From Paraburkholderia aromaticivorans (lineage in GTDB: Bacteria; Pseudomonadota; Gammaproteobacteria; Burkholderiales; Burkholderiaceae), in contig NZ_CP022989.1 of the NCBI RefSeq assembly GCF_002278075.1, positions 3,348,001-3,412,000 of the forward strand: DNA of 64,000 nt, read 5' to 3'. Each line of letters begins with the position of its first letter. The first letter of the stretch is position 1. The position numbers and the translations under genes are program-made. The notes under the pieces are model-generated. The model was given only the letters and a program-made list of their open reading frames with translations, had not been told where the DNA came from and searched no databases. Shown piece after piece: positions 27,651-36,999 of this stretch.

Positions 27651-28685
27651 TTACGCGAACAACTCGCGGTAGCCGAGAAACAGTTCCTCGAATACCAGCC
27701 GCGCATTCAGCGGATGGCTCTCGACGGCGCGCTGGCGCGTCACGGCGCGCATGAAGCGCGCGAACGCGCCGGCGTCGGCTTGCGACGCACAGCGTGTCAG
27801 CGCCGCCGACGCTTGCGGAAAGTAACGTGGCGTGCCCGCCGTGCGCTGCGCCAGCAAATCGTACATCCAGCGTTGCAGCCAGCCCAGCACCAGCGGCACG
27901 GGCAGCTTCTGCAGCGCCTCGCCGCAGGCGAAGGCGTCACAGGCCGGGCCGGCGGCCAGTTGTTTGAGCGTCCAGTCGCGCAGCGCGCGGTTTTCGTCGC
28001 TGGCGAGCGCCAGTGCCGTGAGCGGCGCGCCGCCGGCTTCCGCGAGCAGCGCAGGCGCTTCGGCCACACCTTGCGCGGCGAGCCACTTCGTCGCCACGTC
28101 CGGCGCGGGCATGGTCATCGGCCACTGGCGGCAGCGGCTGATGATGGTGGGCAAGAGGCGATCGATACGCGCCGACACCATCAGGAACACGACGCCCGCA
28201 GGCGGCTCTTCGAGCGTCTTCAGCAGCGCGTTGGCCGCGGCGATATTCAGCCCTTCCGCCGGATACAGCACGACCACGCGGGCGCCGCCGCGGTGCGAAC
28301 CCACGCCGACGAAGTCGAGCAAGCCGCGAATCTGCTCGATCTTGATTTCCTTGCTCGGCGTGCGGGTCTTCTTGCCTTCGTCGGCATCGGCCTTGTCGGC
28401 TTTTTCGTCCGCCCCGTTGTTCAGGCCCGCTTCGGCGGCCAGCGCCTCGGGCACGACGATCCGGTAGTCCGGATGATTGCCTTGCGCAAACCAGTTGCAG
28501 GCCACGCACGCCCCGCACGGCTCGCCGTTGGCTTGCTGAGCCTCGCACAGCAGGCCTTGCGCGAGATGCCGCGCGAAGCGCAACTTGCCGATGCCCGCCT
28601 GTCCATGCAGCAACAGGGCGTGCGGCCAGTGGCCGCGCAGTTGCTGCAGGCGGTTCCAGTCGTCGGCTTGCCACGGATAAATCAT
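27651..28685 (-). CDS. holB: DNA polymerase III subunit delta'
   Basis: 344 residues. It has a P-loop-like HGQAGIGKLRFARHLAQ near residue 27, a zinc module with cysteines in LCEAQQANGEPCGACVAC, and the clamp-loader SRC motif in IISRCRQW near residue 180. These are the features of delta' in the gamma complex, which loads the sliding clamp on DNA. A lysine/aspartate-rich insert (residues about 80-115, KADKADADEGKKTRTPS) is extra compared with E. coli. It follows tmk at 94 bp, and the gap is A/T-rich. Confidence 0.92.
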   Translation of the reverse strand: MIYPWQADDWNRLQQLRGHWPHALLLHGQAGIGKLRFARHLAQGLLCEAQQANGEPCGACVACNWFAQGNHPDYRIVVPEALAAEAGLNNGADEKADKADADEGKKTRTPSKEIKIEQIRGLLDFVGVGSHRGGARVVVLYPAEGLNIAAANALLKTLEEPPAGVVFLMVSARIDRLLPTIISRCRQWPMTMPAPDVATKWLAAQGVAEAPALLAEAGGAPLTALALASDENRALRDWTLKQLAAGPACDAFACGEALQKLPVPLVLGWLQRWMYDLLAQRTAGTPRYFPQASAALTRCASQADAGAFARFMRAVTRQRAVESHPLNARLVFEELFLGYRELFA

Positions 28686-28779
28686 CGTTTCTCTTTTAAA
28701 TCAAACGCTTACGCAGATTATCTAAAGTACGGAATGAACTCTGCGAGCCGTTATAAACTAGAATTATATTCTTTTAAAA
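28686..28779. other. A/T-rich spacer between tmk and holB
   Basis: 94 bp, strikingly A/T-rich (TTTTAAATCAAA, TTATAAACTAGAATTATATTCTTTTAAAATC) inside an otherwise compact leftward gene run. It could hold an internal promoter for holB or a transcript-processing site; no boxes are certain. Confidence 0.45.
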
Positions 28780-29400
28780 TCAAAGAACTGCGATCAATTC
28801 TTCAAGTCGTCTCTGGATTTGCGCGATGCTCTGCGCGGAGTCGATGATAGCGAAACGGTACGGTGCTTCTTCGGCACGGCGCAGATATTCGGCGCGGGTG
28901 CGGGCGAAAAACGCCGCCGATTCGCTCTCGAAGCGATCCGGATCGCGCGCCGCGCTGCGCCGCTCGTTGGCGATCTCGGGCGCGAGGTCGAACAGCACCG
29001 TCAGGTCCGGCTGGAAACCGCCCTGCACCCAGCGCTCCAGCGTTTCCAGCTTGTCGCGCGGCAGTCCGCGGCCGCCGCCCTGATAGGCGAAGGTCGCGTC
29101 GGTGAAACGGTCCGACAGCACCCAGTCGCCGCGCGCGAGCGCCGGTTCGATCACTTCGGCCAGATGCTGGCGGCGCAGCGCGAACATCAGCAGCGCCTCG
29201 GTTTCGAGATCCATTTTCTGGTGCAGCACGATTTCGCGGATCTGCTCGCCAAGCGGCGTGCCGCCCGGTTCGCGCGTCATGACGACCGAGCGCCCGGTGC
29301 CTGCGACTTTCTGCTCGAGGCGCTCCCGAAACCAGCCGAGGTGGGTGGTCTTGCCCGCCCCGTCAATGCCCTCAAACGTAATGAATTTGCCCCGCGCCAT
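28780..29400 (-). CDS. tmk: Thymidylate kinase
   Basis: 206 residues. The P-loop is [12 protein letters not shown], the DR(Y/F) motif is in [20 protein letters not shown], and the [15 protein letters not shown] segment binds the nucleotide. It phosphorylates dTMP to dTDP for DNA synthesis. The ATG at 29400 shares its A with the TGA stop of mltG (TGATG), so translation is probably coupled; an ATG one codon earlier is equally possible. The frame remains open upstream to 29829 but that part lies inside mltG. Confidence 0.95.
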   Translation of the reverse strand: MARGKFITFEGIDGAGKTTHLGWFRERLEQKVAGTGRSVVMTREPGGTPLGEQIREIVLHQKMDLETEALLMFALRRQHLAEVIEPALARGDWVLSDRFTDATFAYQGGGRGLPRDKLETLERWVQGGFQPDLTVLFDLAPEIANERRSAARDPDRFESESAAFFARTRAEYLRRAEEAPYRFAIIDSAQSIAQIQRRLEELIAVL

Positions 29401-30410
29401 CATTGCCCTCGAATGTATTTGTCCACGGCCTTGTTGTGATCGCCGAGGGTGTCGGAAAAGATACTGCTGCCGTCGCCGCGCGAGACGAAATACAGCGCGG
29501 TGCTGGGCGCAGGGTTCAGCGCCGCCTGCAGCGACGCCACACCGGGCAGCGAGATGGGCGTTGGCGGCAGCCCCATCCGGGTGTAGGTATTGTAGGGAGT
29601 GTCGGTTTGCAGGTCTTTCTTTCTGATCCGGCCGCCGTAGCTGTCGCCCATGCCGTAGATCACGGTCGGATCGGTTTGCAGCGGCATGCCCACGCGCAGC
29701 CGGTTGGCGAACACGGCCGCCACCATCGGCCGGTCCGATGGCTTGCCGGTTTCCTTTTCGATGATCGACGCCATGGTCAGCGCGTCGTACGGCGTCTTGT
29801 ACGGCAGGTTCGACGCGCGCGCGGTCCACGCCTCGTCAAGGCGCAGGCGCATCAGCCGGTAGGCGCGGCGGTACACGTCGAGATCGCTGGTGTTCTTGTC
29901 GAACAGGTACGTGTCCGGGAAAAACAGTCCCTCGCCGTTGCCGATCGAGGCCTCGGGCGCATTGATCGCGTTCATCAGGTCAGTGTCGCTCATGCCGGCC
30001 GTATCGTGCTTGAGCGCCGGATTGGCATCCAGCTCGGCGCGCATGCGCTTGAAGGTCCAGCCTTCGATGATCGTCGCCACATATTCATTGACGTCGCCGC
30101 GAGCGATTTTCTGCAACACCTCGTACGGCGTCACGCCCGTCTTGAACTCGTAGTTACCCGATTTCAACTCGCTTTGCAGTCCCAGCAGCCGCGTCATCAC
30201 GACAAACAGCTCCGGCTCGACCGGCACGCCGCCCCGATTGAGCTGCAGCGTGACGCTGCGCAAGCTGCTATGCGGCTTGACCGTCACATCGAGTTGCGCA
30301 GGGGTCAGATCGAGCGGGCTGGTGGCCCAGTGGTATCCGCCAGCAAGTGCGGCTGCGGCCAGCACAACGACGAGTGAGCCGGCAATGAAACATTTCTTGA
30401 ACAGGGACAT
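29400..30410 (-). CDS. mltG: Endolytic murein transglycosylase MltG
   Basis: 336 residues from ATG 30410. One N-terminal membrane helix ([19 protein letters not shown]), then a LysM-like part and the YceG catalytic domain with the active-site Glu in [15 protein letters not shown] and the closing [14 protein letters not shown] region. It cuts nascent glycan strands in the inner membrane and acts as terminator of peptidoglycan polymerisation. Alternative starts are ATG 30437 and TTG 30461, both in frame; 30410 is chosen because the helix follows directly, though no good ribosome site precedes it. Overlaps tmk by one base. Confidence 0.92.
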   Translation of the reverse strand: MSLFKKCFIAGSLVVVLAAAALAGGYHWATSPLDLTPAQLDVTVKPHSSLRSVTLQLNRGGVPVEPELFVVMTRLLGLQSELKSGNYEFKTGVTPYEVLQKIARGDVNEYVATIIEGWTFKRMRAELDANPALKHDTAGMSDTDLMNAINAPEASIGNGEGLFFPDTYLFDKNTSDLDVYRRAYRLMRLRLDEAWTARASNLPYKTPYDALTMASIIEKETGKPSDRPMVAAVFANRLRVGMPLQTDPTVIYGMGDSYGGRIRKKDLQTDTPYNTYTRMGLPPTPISLPGVASLQAALNPAPSTALYFVSRGDGSSIFSDTLGDHNKAVDKYIRGQ

Positions 30411-30488
30411 GCGAAACGTGGCAGGGTTGGACTGCATATAATACTTGTTTGCCTTAGCCAAAGTCAGAATTGACTGTTCCCGGAATCC

Positions 30489-31562
30489 ATGAACATACCG
30501 CTCGCTACCGCTTCAGGCACTCCTCCAGTCACAGCTCCTACGGCGGTTGCCGCCGCGCCGGCCGGTCTTCCGGCGCTGCCGCGCCCCGGCGCCGATGAAT
30601 TCGACGCCGCCGTTCAGCATGGCGCGTATATGCCGCTCACGCAGTTCGGCGTGATCGACGCCACCGGCGACGACGCTGCAAGTTTCCTGCACGGCCAGTT
30701 GACCAACGACACCCAGCACCTCGACGCCGCCAACGCGCGTCTGGCCGGCTACTGCTCGGCCAAGGGGCGTTTGCTGGCGTCGTTCCTGACGTGGCGCGGC
30801 GGCGAGACCATCCACCTGCTGGTCTCGAAAGACGTGCAGGCCGCGGTGCAGAAGCGGCTCTCCATGTTCGTGCTGCGCGCCAAGGCCAAACTCACGGACG
30901 CAAGCGGCGAACTGGCGGTGATCGGACTTGCCGGCGACGTGCGCAAGGCCCTCTCGGGCGTGTTCGACGCGCTGCCCGACGGCGTGCACGTGAAGGTGGA
31001 CGGCCCGGCAGGCTCGCTGATTCGCGTGCCGGACGCGCTCGGGCGCCTGCGTTATCTGTGGGTCGGCCCGAAAGCGCAGATCGAGTCGCACCTGCCCTTG
31101 CTGGACGAAAAGCTCACACGCGTCTCGCCGGCCGTGTGGGACTGGCTCGACATTCGCGCGGGCGAACCGCGCATCACGCAGCCGGTGGTCGAGCAGTTCG
31201 TCCCGCAAATGGTCAACTTCGACGTGCTCGGCGCGGTGAATTTCCGCAAAGGCTGCTACCCCGGCCAGGAAGTGGTGGCGCGCAGCCAGTATCGCGGCAC
31301 GATCAAGCGGCGCACTTCGCTCGCCAACGTGGCCGGCGAACTCGACACGGTGCGCGCCGGCGCGGAACTGTTCCATTCCGACGATCCGGGCCAGCCGTGC
31401 GGCATGGTGGTGAACGCGGCATCGGCGCCGGACGGCGGCGTCGATGTGCTGGTCGAGATCAAGCTCGCGGCGCTGGAAAACGGCACAGTGCATCTGGGTG
31501 CGGCTGACGGCCCGGCGCTGCGGTTCCTCGCGCTGCCTTACGGGCTGCCGAGCGAGGTCTGA
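30489..31562 (+). CDS. ygfZ: Folate-binding protein YgfZ
   Basis: 357 residues, a GcvT-like fold. The family signature KGCYPGQEVVARSQYRG is at about residues 255-271, with its reactive cysteine; DDAASFLHGQLTND near the N-terminus matches the first conserved block. YgfZ helps in assembly or repair of certain iron-sulphur enzymes (for example MiaB) with tetrahydrofolate. The N-terminus has a Pro/Ala-rich stretch of about 35 residues before the domain. It is divergent from mltG, as in many betaproteobacteria, and ends 19 bp before an intrinsic terminator. Confidence 0.93.
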   Translation: MNIPLATASGTPPVTAPTAVAAAPAGLPALPRPGADEFDAAVQHGAYMPLTQFGVIDATGDDAASFLHGQLTNDTQHLDAANARLAGYCSAKGRLLASFLTWRGGETIHLLVSKDVQAAVQKRLSMFVLRAKAKLTDASGELAVIGLAGDVRKALSGVFDALPDGVHVKVDGPAGSLIRVPDALGRLRYLWVGPKAQIESHLPLLDEKLTRVSPAVWDWLDIRAGEPRITQPVVEQFVPQMVNFDVLGAVNFRKGCYPGQEVVARSQYRGTIKRRTSLANVAGELDTVRAGAELFHSDDPGQPCGMVVNAASAPDGGVDVLVEIKLAALENGTVHLGAADGPALRFLALPYGLPSEV

Positions 31563-31580
31563 ATGTCTCGCAGGGCACCA

Positions 31581-31606
31581 AGCGGCGCTCTTTGGCGCCG
31601 CTTTTT
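31581..31606 (+). terminator. Intrinsic terminator after ygfZ
   Basis: An 8-bp stem AGCGGCGC (31581-31588) with GCGCCGCT (31595-31602), a 6-nt loop and five T in a row. Confidence 0.85.
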
Positions 31607-31651
31607 GCTAGCCCTTCCAACCGCAACGCCTCCACCAGGAGACGCCCCCCG

Positions 31652-32497
31652 ATGTGCCTGATCGTCTTCGACTGGCGACCCGACGCGGTCGACGGCCCGC
31701 TCTTCACGCTCGCCGCGAATCGCGATGAATTCTTTCGCCGCACGGCCGAACCAATCGCCTGGTGGCAAGACGCGCCAGCGGTGCTGGCCGGGCGCGATCT
31801 GCTGGGCGGAGGCACGTGGCTCGGCTTGTCGCGCGACGGCCGCTTCGCCGCGCTCACCAACTACCGCGCACCGCACGAGATGCGCGCCGACGCGCCGACC
31901 CGCGGCACACTCGTCAGCGACTGGCTGAGCGGTGCCGCGCGCGATTCGAACGGCAGCCCGCACGGCACGCCGCTCGCCTACCTGCAGCATGTCGCGCGAA
32001 CCGGTGACATCTACAACGGTTTCAATCTGCTGGTGGGCGACTGGACGCGCCGTGAACTCGCCTGGTACTGCAACCGCTCCGAGCGTGCACCGTCGCTGCT
32101 CGAACCCGGCACACACGGCATCTCGAACGCGGTGCTCGATACCGCGTGGCCGAAGCTCGTGAAAAAGCGCGCCGAACTGGGCGCGCTGCTCGCGCGCAAC
32201 GCGATGCCGCCGCTCGAACGCCTGATCGATCTGATGCGCGATCCGCGTCTCGCGCGCGACGACGAACTACCGTCCACCGGCATTCCGCTCGAGCGCGAAC
32301 GGGCGCTGTCGGCGGCCTTCATCGAAACGCCGGAGTACGGCACGCGCGGGACGACCGCGTTGCGCGTGAGCGCACACCGCGCAGTGCTCAGCGTGGCCGT
32401 TGCCGAGCGCAGCGACGACAACGGCTCGCATCGGATCGCGCGGCCTGGCGACTTCGAGCGCAGCTTCGCCTTCAATATCGAACGCGAGATGGCGTGA
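31652..32497 (+). CDS. NRDE-family (TANGO2-like) protein
   Basis: 281 residues. The start MCLIVFDWRP places a cysteine at position 2, as in N-terminal-nucleophile-like NRDE proteins, and the name-giving motif is seen in TLAANRDEFFRR. Further conserved parts are AGRDLLGGGTWLGLSRDGRF, ALTNYRAP and GFNLLVGDW. Animal TANGO2 is linked to haem or lipid handling; bacterial members are uncharacterised. ATG 31652 is preceded by AGGAG; an in-frame ATG at 31592 overlaps the ygfZ terminator and is rejected. Confidence 0.86.
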   Translation: MCLIVFDWRPDAVDGPLFTLAANRDEFFRRTAEPIAWWQDAPAVLAGRDLLGGGTWLGLSRDGRFAALTNYRAPHEMRADAPTRGTLVSDWLSGAARDSNGSPHGTPLAYLQHVARTGDIYNGFNLLVGDWTRRELAWYCNRSERAPSLLEPGTHGISNAVLDTAWPKLVKKRAELGALLARNAMPPLERLIDLMRDPRLARDDELPSTGIPLERERALSAAFIETPEYGTRGTTALRVSAHRAVLSVAVAERSDDNGSHRIARPGDFERSFAFNIEREMA

Positions 32498-32570
32498 CGG
32501 TGGTGCGGCGGCGCGTGGGCGGTTGACCGCCGGCGCGAGGCGAACCGCGCTCCGTACGCGCCGAATACCG

Positions 32571-32620
32571 GAACGCCAAACGCCAAACGCCGAAACACCA
32601 AAACGCGCCAAAACGCCGTG
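32571..32620. repeat. Degenerate CGCCAAA repeat
   Basis: A short low-complexity stretch in which CGCCAAA, CGCCGAAA and CGCGCCAAAA recur about five times, between two convergent stop codons. No stem with a T-run is seen. Confidence 0.55.
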
Positions 32621-32621
32621 C

Positions 32622-33581
32622 TCAGTCGAACCCGAACGCCGCGCGCAACGCCGCGGCGGCATCCGCATGAGCCTGCCCGACCTCCGGCACGAAGCCGCCC
32701 ATCTTGAAGAATTCGTGAATCATGCCGGGATAGCGTTTGAGCGTGACCCGGTTGCCCAGCGCGTGCAGTTTCTCCGCGTAGGCGTCGCCCTCGTCGCTCA
32801 AGGGATCGTATTCGGCGGTGGCGATCCATGCGGGCGCAACGCCGCTGAATTCGGGCGCGCCATGCGCGCCGTCGAGCGGCGCGAAACGCCAGTCGTCGCG
32901 GTCACGCTTGTCGCGCACGTAGTGGTCGAAGAACCACTGAATCGTGTCGCCCGACAGTAGAAAGCCATTGGCGAAGCGCGAGTGCGAATCGGTTTGCTGA
33001 TGGCCGGTCGTGCCCGGGTAGATCAGCAACTGCAGCGCGAGTTCGATGCCGGCGTCGCGCGCGAGCACCGCGCAGACCGTGGCCAGCGTGCCGCCCGCGC
33101 TATCGCCGCCCACCGCGAGCCGCCCGGCGTCCACGCCGTATTGCGCGGCGTGCGCGTGCAGCCAGCTCAAGGCGTCGAAAGCGTCTTCGACGGCAGTGGG
33201 AAACCTGTATTCGGGTGCGAGCCGGTAATCCACCGACAACACCGTGCACTGGCCGTCGCGCGCGAACATCCGGCACAGCGCATCGTGCGTATCGACGCTG
33301 CCCACGGTGAAGCCACCGCCGTGGAAGTACACGAACGCCGGCGCGGGCTCGGCCCAGCTCGGTTCGAGCGGGTGGTAAAGGCGCGCGCGGATCGTCGCGC
33401 CGTCGCGGGTCGGGATCCGCAGATCTTCGAGCGCGAACATCGGCGCGCTCGCGATCTCCAGAATCGGCGCGCTTTTTTCGTACGAGGCCCGCGCGTCTTG
33501 CGCGGTCATTTCATGAAGCTTCGGGCGCCGGGCCCGTTCGATCATATCGAGCACCTGCTCGATCTTCGGATTCAGCGGCAT
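32622..33581 (-). CDS. Alpha/beta-hydrolase, hormone-sensitive-lipase family
   Basis: 319 residues. The oxyanion motif YFHGGGFTVGS and nucleophile motif GGDSAGG are both present, with the acid in EYDPLSDEGDAYAE and the catalytic His in GMIHEFFKMGG. This is the HSL (family IV) group of carboxylesterases or lipases, acting on short acyl esters in the cytosol. ATG 33581 gives the usual length; the frame runs upstream to 33665 without a site. It is the last gene of a leftward run with an SDR, a quinone-reductase-like enzyme and a thioesterase; together they look like a degradation or detoxification set, but no substrate is known. Confidence 0.9.
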   Translation of the reverse strand: MPLNPKIEQVLDMIERARRPKLHEMTAQDARASYEKSAPILEIASAPMFALEDLRIPTRDGATIRARLYHPLEPSWAEPAPAFVYFHGGGFTVGSVDTHDALCRMFARDGQCTVLSVDYRLAPEYRFPTAVEDAFDALSWLHAHAAQYGVDAGRLAVGGDSAGGTLATVCAVLARDAGIELALQLLIYPGTTGHQQTDSHSRFANGFLLSGDTIQWFFDHYVRDKRDRDDWRFAPLDGAHGAPEFSGVAPAWIATAEYDPLSDEGDAYAEKLHALGNRVTLKRYPGMIHEFFKMGGFVPEVGQAHADAAAALRAAFGFD

Positions 33582-33670
33582 GGTGCGTCTGATGGCGCGT
33601 GAGCGCCGAAGGTTTAAAAGACCGGCGCGGTACGAAAAACCCAGCGCCGGCGGTACGCCGAACACCCCGA

Positions 33671-34567
33671 CTAGCCGGCGTTCTTTACTTCCGGCCTCAG
33701 CGACATCGGATCAGTGGGATTGCGCAACTGCTCGATGTCCTCGTGACGCAGCTTCACCGTCGCCATGATGCCCGGATGGGTGACGATGTAGAAACGCCGC
33801 GCCGCGATCGCCTCGAAAGTGATGTCCGCGACATCGTCGGCACTCAGCTTGCCCGACTGCACCGCGCGCTGCAGCTGCTTGCCCGCGGCGATCTGCGAGC
33901 GCGTCGGTCCGCCGGCGTTGCGCAGGTCCGCGGGCCGCGCGCGCTCCGCATCGGCGATGCCGGTCGGCACGAAGGCCGGGCACAGCAGCGAACAGCCGAC
34001 CTGCCCGCCCGCCGCTCCCGCCTGGGCGGCCTGGGCCAGTTGAAGATCGTGATACAGCGTTTCGGTGAGCGACACCACCGCGTGCTTCGACGCGTTGTAG
34101 ATGCCCATCGCGGGCGGCGACAGCAAGCCCGCGACGGACGCCGTATTGACGATATGCGCCGGCTCGTTCTGCGCCAGCATGATCGGTGTGAATACCCGCA
34201 CGCCGTGCGCGACGCCCATCACGTTCACGCCGAACACCCACGACCAGTCGTTCGCCGAGCTTTCCCACAGGAAGCCGCCCGCGCCCACGCCCGCGTTGTT
34301 GAATAGCAGATGCACCTTGCCGTAGGCGTCGAGCGCCGCTTGCGCGAGCGCTTCGACCTGCGCCGCGCTGGCGACGTCGGTCGGCACGCCGATCGCTTCG
34401 GCGCCGCCAGCGCGCAATGCGTCGACGGTGTGCGCGAGCGCGCCGGGATTCACATCGGCCAGCACGAGCTTCATGCCGAGCGACGCGCCCTTCTGCGCGA
34501 ACGCACGGCCGAAACCGCTGGCCGCACCGGTGATCACCGCTACCTTGCCTGCGAAATCGAACGTCAT
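33671..34567 (-). CDS. Short-chain dehydrogenase/reductase
   Basis: 298 residues, classical SDR. The cofactor loop is VITGAASGFGRAFAQ, then NNAGVG, the catalytic Ser in VNTASVAGLL and Tyr-Lys in YNASKHAV. The aspartate in VLADVN at the end of strand 2 suggests preference for NAD(H). The C-terminal 60 residues are longer than in minimal SDRs. AGGAG is 6 nt before ATG 34567. It lies 90 bp before the lipase gene and 57 bp after the next gene, so co-transcription is likely. Substrate unknown. Confidence 0.9.
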   Translation of the reverse strand: MTFDFAGKVAVITGAASGFGRAFAQKGASLGMKLVLADVNPGALAHTVDALRAGGAEAIGVPTDVASAAQVEALAQAALDAYGKVHLLFNNAGVGAGGFLWESSANDWSWVFGVNVMGVAHGVRVFTPIMLAQNEPAHIVNTASVAGLLSPPAMGIYNASKHAVVSLTETLYHDLQLAQAAQAGAAGGQVGCSLLCPAFVPTGIADAERARPADLRNAGGPTRSQIAAGKQLQRAVQSGKLSADDVADITFEAIAARRFYIVTHPGIMATVKLRHEDIEQLRNPTDPMSLRPEVKNAG

Positions 34568-34623
34568 GTGACTCCTTTGGGTCGATCGGTTGTCTTGTGC
34601 CATTCGCTCAGCCGCGGCCGCGC

Positions 34624-35622
34624 TCAGATCAGCTTGACGAGCTGCTTGCCGAAGTTCTTGCCCTTGAGCAGGCCCATGAACGCCTCGGGCGCCGCATCGA
34701 GTCCTTGCGCGATGGTCTCGCGATAGTGCAGCTTCTTCTGCGCGACCAGCGTGCCGAGCTGTTTGAGCGCTTCGGGCCACACGTCCATATGCTCGCTGAC
34801 AATGAAGCCTTGCACGAGCAGACGCTGCGTGAGCATCAGCGACGGATGCTTGAGCGGCAACGGCTGGCCGTCGTAGCCCGCGATAAACCCGCACAGCGCG
34901 ATCCGGCCGAACGCGTTCATGCGCGCGAGCGTCGCGTCGAGCACTTCGCCGCCGACGTTTTCAAAGTAGCCGTCCACACCGTTCGGCGTCGCGGCCTTGA
35001 GGTCCTGATAGAGATTGCCGGCCTTGTAGTCGACGCAGGCGTCGAAGCCGAGCGTTTCGGTGACATAGCGGCACTTGTCCGCGCCGCCGGCAATGCCGAC
35101 CGCGCGCGCGCCGGCCAGCTTCGCCAGTTGGCCGACCACGCTGCCCACCGCGCCGCTCGCCGCGCTGACCACCACCGTCTCGCCCGCTTTCGGCGCGATG
35201 ATGCGGTTCAATCCGTACCATGCCGTGACGCCCGGCATGCCGACCGGGCCGAGATAGGCCGAGAGCGGCACATGCGTATCGTCGACTTTCTGCAGGCCCG
35301 TTCCGTCCGAGGTGCCGTATTCCTGCCAGCCGAACATCGCGACGACCTTGTCGCCGACCGCGAACTTCGGATTCTTCGACTCCACCACTTCGCCCACCGT
35401 GCCGCCGATCATCACTTCGTTCAGCGGCTGCGGCGCAGCATACGACTTGCTGTCGTTCATGCGGCCGCGCATGTACGGGTCCAGTGACAGGTAGTGATTG
35501 CGCACGCGCAACTCGCCCTCGGCGAGCGGCGCGAGCGGCGTTTCGACGAGGCGGAAATTATCGGGCGTCACGGCGCCTTGCGGGCGCGAAGCCAGCACGA
35601 GCTGACGGTTGATCTGGGTCAT
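34624..35622 (-). CDS. NADP-dependent oxidoreductase, zinc-free MDR (CurA-like)
   Basis: 332 residues, medium-chain reductase without zinc ligands. The N-terminus (INRQLVLASRPQGAVTPDNF) and LSLDPYMRGRM match the leukotriene B4 dehydrogenase / curcumin-reductase group; the cofactor loop is AASGAVGSVVGQLAKLAGA, and GYFENVGGEVLDATL follows. Such enzymes reduce the double bond of alpha,beta-unsaturated ketones with NADPH. ATG 35622 has GGAG about 9 nt upstream; an ATG five codons earlier (35637) is possible. Part of the leftward run with the SDR and lipase. Confidence 0.9.
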   Translation of the reverse strand: MTQINRQLVLASRPQGAVTPDNFRLVETPLAPLAEGELRVRNHYLSLDPYMRGRMNDSKSYAAPQPLNEVMIGGTVGEVVESKNPKFAVGDKVVAMFGWQEYGTSDGTGLQKVDDTHVPLSAYLGPVGMPGVTAWYGLNRIIAPKAGETVVVSAASGAVGSVVGQLAKLAGARAVGIAGGADKCRYVTETLGFDACVDYKAGNLYQDLKAATPNGVDGYFENVGGEVLDATLARMNAFGRIALCGFIAGYDGQPLPLKHPSLMLTQRLLVQGFIVSEHMDVWPEALKQLGTLVAQKKLHYRETIAQGLDAAPEAFMGLLKGKNFGKQLVKLI

Positions 35623-35735
35623 GGCGGTCGTCTCCATAGGTTGCCGACTGGATCGGCGGATGATTCGAACGGTGTGCACGAAAGCGGCCGCCGGCGCGCG
35701 CGTTGGGCGCGCGCGCGGGGGCCGCGCGGCGGCGC

Positions 35736-36221
35736 TCAGCCGTCGCTCGGACCGGGTTTGGCCGACGGGTCGCTGCGCAAGCGCTGTTGCCTCACTTCGC
35801 GGCCCACGGCAAGGCGCCGCATGTACTTGAACGTGCCGAGCGCCTTGGCGACGAAGTGGCCTTCGCTGTCGCGGATCTCGCCTTCGCAATACGCCATGGT
35901 GGTGGAGCGGTGCAGCACGCGGCCGGTGGCGCGCAATTCGCCGCGGCCCGGCTGCATGAAGTTGACCTTCATTTCGACCGTGACCACGCCGACGCCGTCG
36001 CCCGCGAGACTGCGCGCGGCCATGGCGAGCGCGATATCGGCGAGCGTCATCGTGACGCCGCCGTGCGCGACGTCCCACGTGTTCATATGATCCGGCTGCA
36101 ACGGCAGCGCGACTTCACTCGCGCCGTCCGCGGCCGACAATAGCCGCGCGCCGAGCCGGTCGACGAACGGACTCTCGGGCAAGGTCGCGGTGCTCGCTCT
36201 GGAGGAAGGCGAATCGGTCAT
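35736..36221 (-). CDS. PaaI-family hotdog thioesterase
   Basis: 161 residues. The hotdog motif is DVAHGGVTMTLADIALAMAA, with the Asn/His-Gly-Gly region typical of PaaI and YdiI/YbgC relatives; VTVEMKVNFMQPGRGEL and MAYCEGEIRDSEGHFVAK are the following strands. It hydrolyses acyl-CoA thioesters. About 110 bp before the MDR gene on the same strand, so it may be the first gene of that run. Substrate unknown. Confidence 0.9.
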   Translation of the reverse strand: MTDSPSSRASTATLPESPFVDRLGARLLSAADGASEVALPLQPDHMNTWDVAHGGVTMTLADIALAMAARSLAGDGVGVVTVEMKVNFMQPGRGELRATGRVLHRSTTMAYCEGEIRDSEGHFVAKALGTFKYMRRLAVGREVRQQRLRSDPSAKPGPSDG

Positions 36222-36609
36222 GGCTGTTTTCAGAATGGGTGATCGGTGAGTTCATGCGATTGATGCGGGACGCGAGGACGCCTCGGCCCAGGCAGACGCT
36301 AAGCCTATCAAACTTACACCTTCGATGGCGCTTTATCGGGAGGTCGGCCCGGCAGGTTCAGGCCCTGGCGAAACCGGCAATGGCGCGCTCGCGAGCATTG
36401 CGCTTCGCTGCGGGTGAGGCCTGTGGGATCGAAATGAAAGGTATCGCGGCAGCTGACCGAGCTTGCGAGCCGATTGGGCGCGCGAGCTGCGCCAATCGGG
36501 CACGGAAGAATTCGGCGATCAAAGTGGTGACGTCTGGAGGAGGACGTTCGGACAAGGCAGCAAGGCGGGCGCGCGAGCGCGTCGCGTCGCGTCGAACCGT
36601 TGCCTGTTT
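36222..36609. other. Gap with an imperfect hairpin
   Basis: 388 bp between the zinc-ribbon gene and the thioesterase gene, both leftward. An inverted repeat CCGATTGG (36470-36477) with CCAATCGG (36492-36499), extended by GC pairs past a bulge, lies 110 bp after the zinc-ribbon gene and has no T-run. Frames crossing the gap (for example 36239-36613 on + and 36358-36555 on -) show no family features. The thioesterase promoter is probably near 36240-36320. Confidence 0.4.
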
Positions 36610-36999
36610 CTAGTGACTGAAGTCAGCCCCTAACCAGCCCGCGGCAGTGGTTTTCGCATGACTGACCGCGCCTTGTGCGTCGGGGAAAATGCCAAGCTCG
36701 TCCCAACGTTCTTCCGCCGCGAAAGGCCCCTTGATGCCAAGCGCTTTCTGAATGCTCAACTGCGCCGCGTATCTGCCGTCCTCGAGCGGCCGGGCCGTTG
36801 CCACCACCTTGTGCGGGAGACCTTGCCGTACGGGTTGGATCAGTTCCAGCGGACCGCCGGCCATGCCTACATCGATCAGCTCGTTGCGCGTGTTGCAGTC
36901 GGGGCAATAGAAGAAAAACGAGTTGTTATCCCGATTCGGTTTGACCTGCTTGCGGGCCAGCACAGCTCGACACTCGACGTTTTCACAAATGAATGGCAT
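36610..36999 (-). CDS. Small zinc-ribbon protein, unknown function
   Basis: 129 residues. Four cysteines make a ribbon at the N-terminus: C5 and C10 in FICENVECRAV and a CPDC pair at about 32-35 (FYCPDCNTRNEL). The rest (GLPHKVVATARPLEDGRYAA and FPDAQGAVSHAKTTAAGWLG) looks like a small alpha/beta domain. GGAGA precedes ATG 36999. No named family is recognised. The cysteine spacing suits structural zinc; nucleic-acid binding is possible but not shown. It stands alone between a thioesterase gene and a decayed regulator gene. Confidence 0.75.
   Translation of the reverse strand: MPFICENVECRAVLARKQVKPNRDNNSFFFYCPDCNTRNELIDVGMAGGPLELIQPVRQGLPHKVVATARPLEDGRYAAQLSIQKALGIKGPFAAEERWDELGIFPDAQGAVSHAKTTAAGWLGADFSH

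Noticed and set aside
36239..36613. 124-codon plus-strand frame and a 65-codon minus-strand frame (36358-36555) in the gap before the thioesterase gene
   Set aside because: No ribosome site, no family features; composition like non-coding GC-rich DNA.
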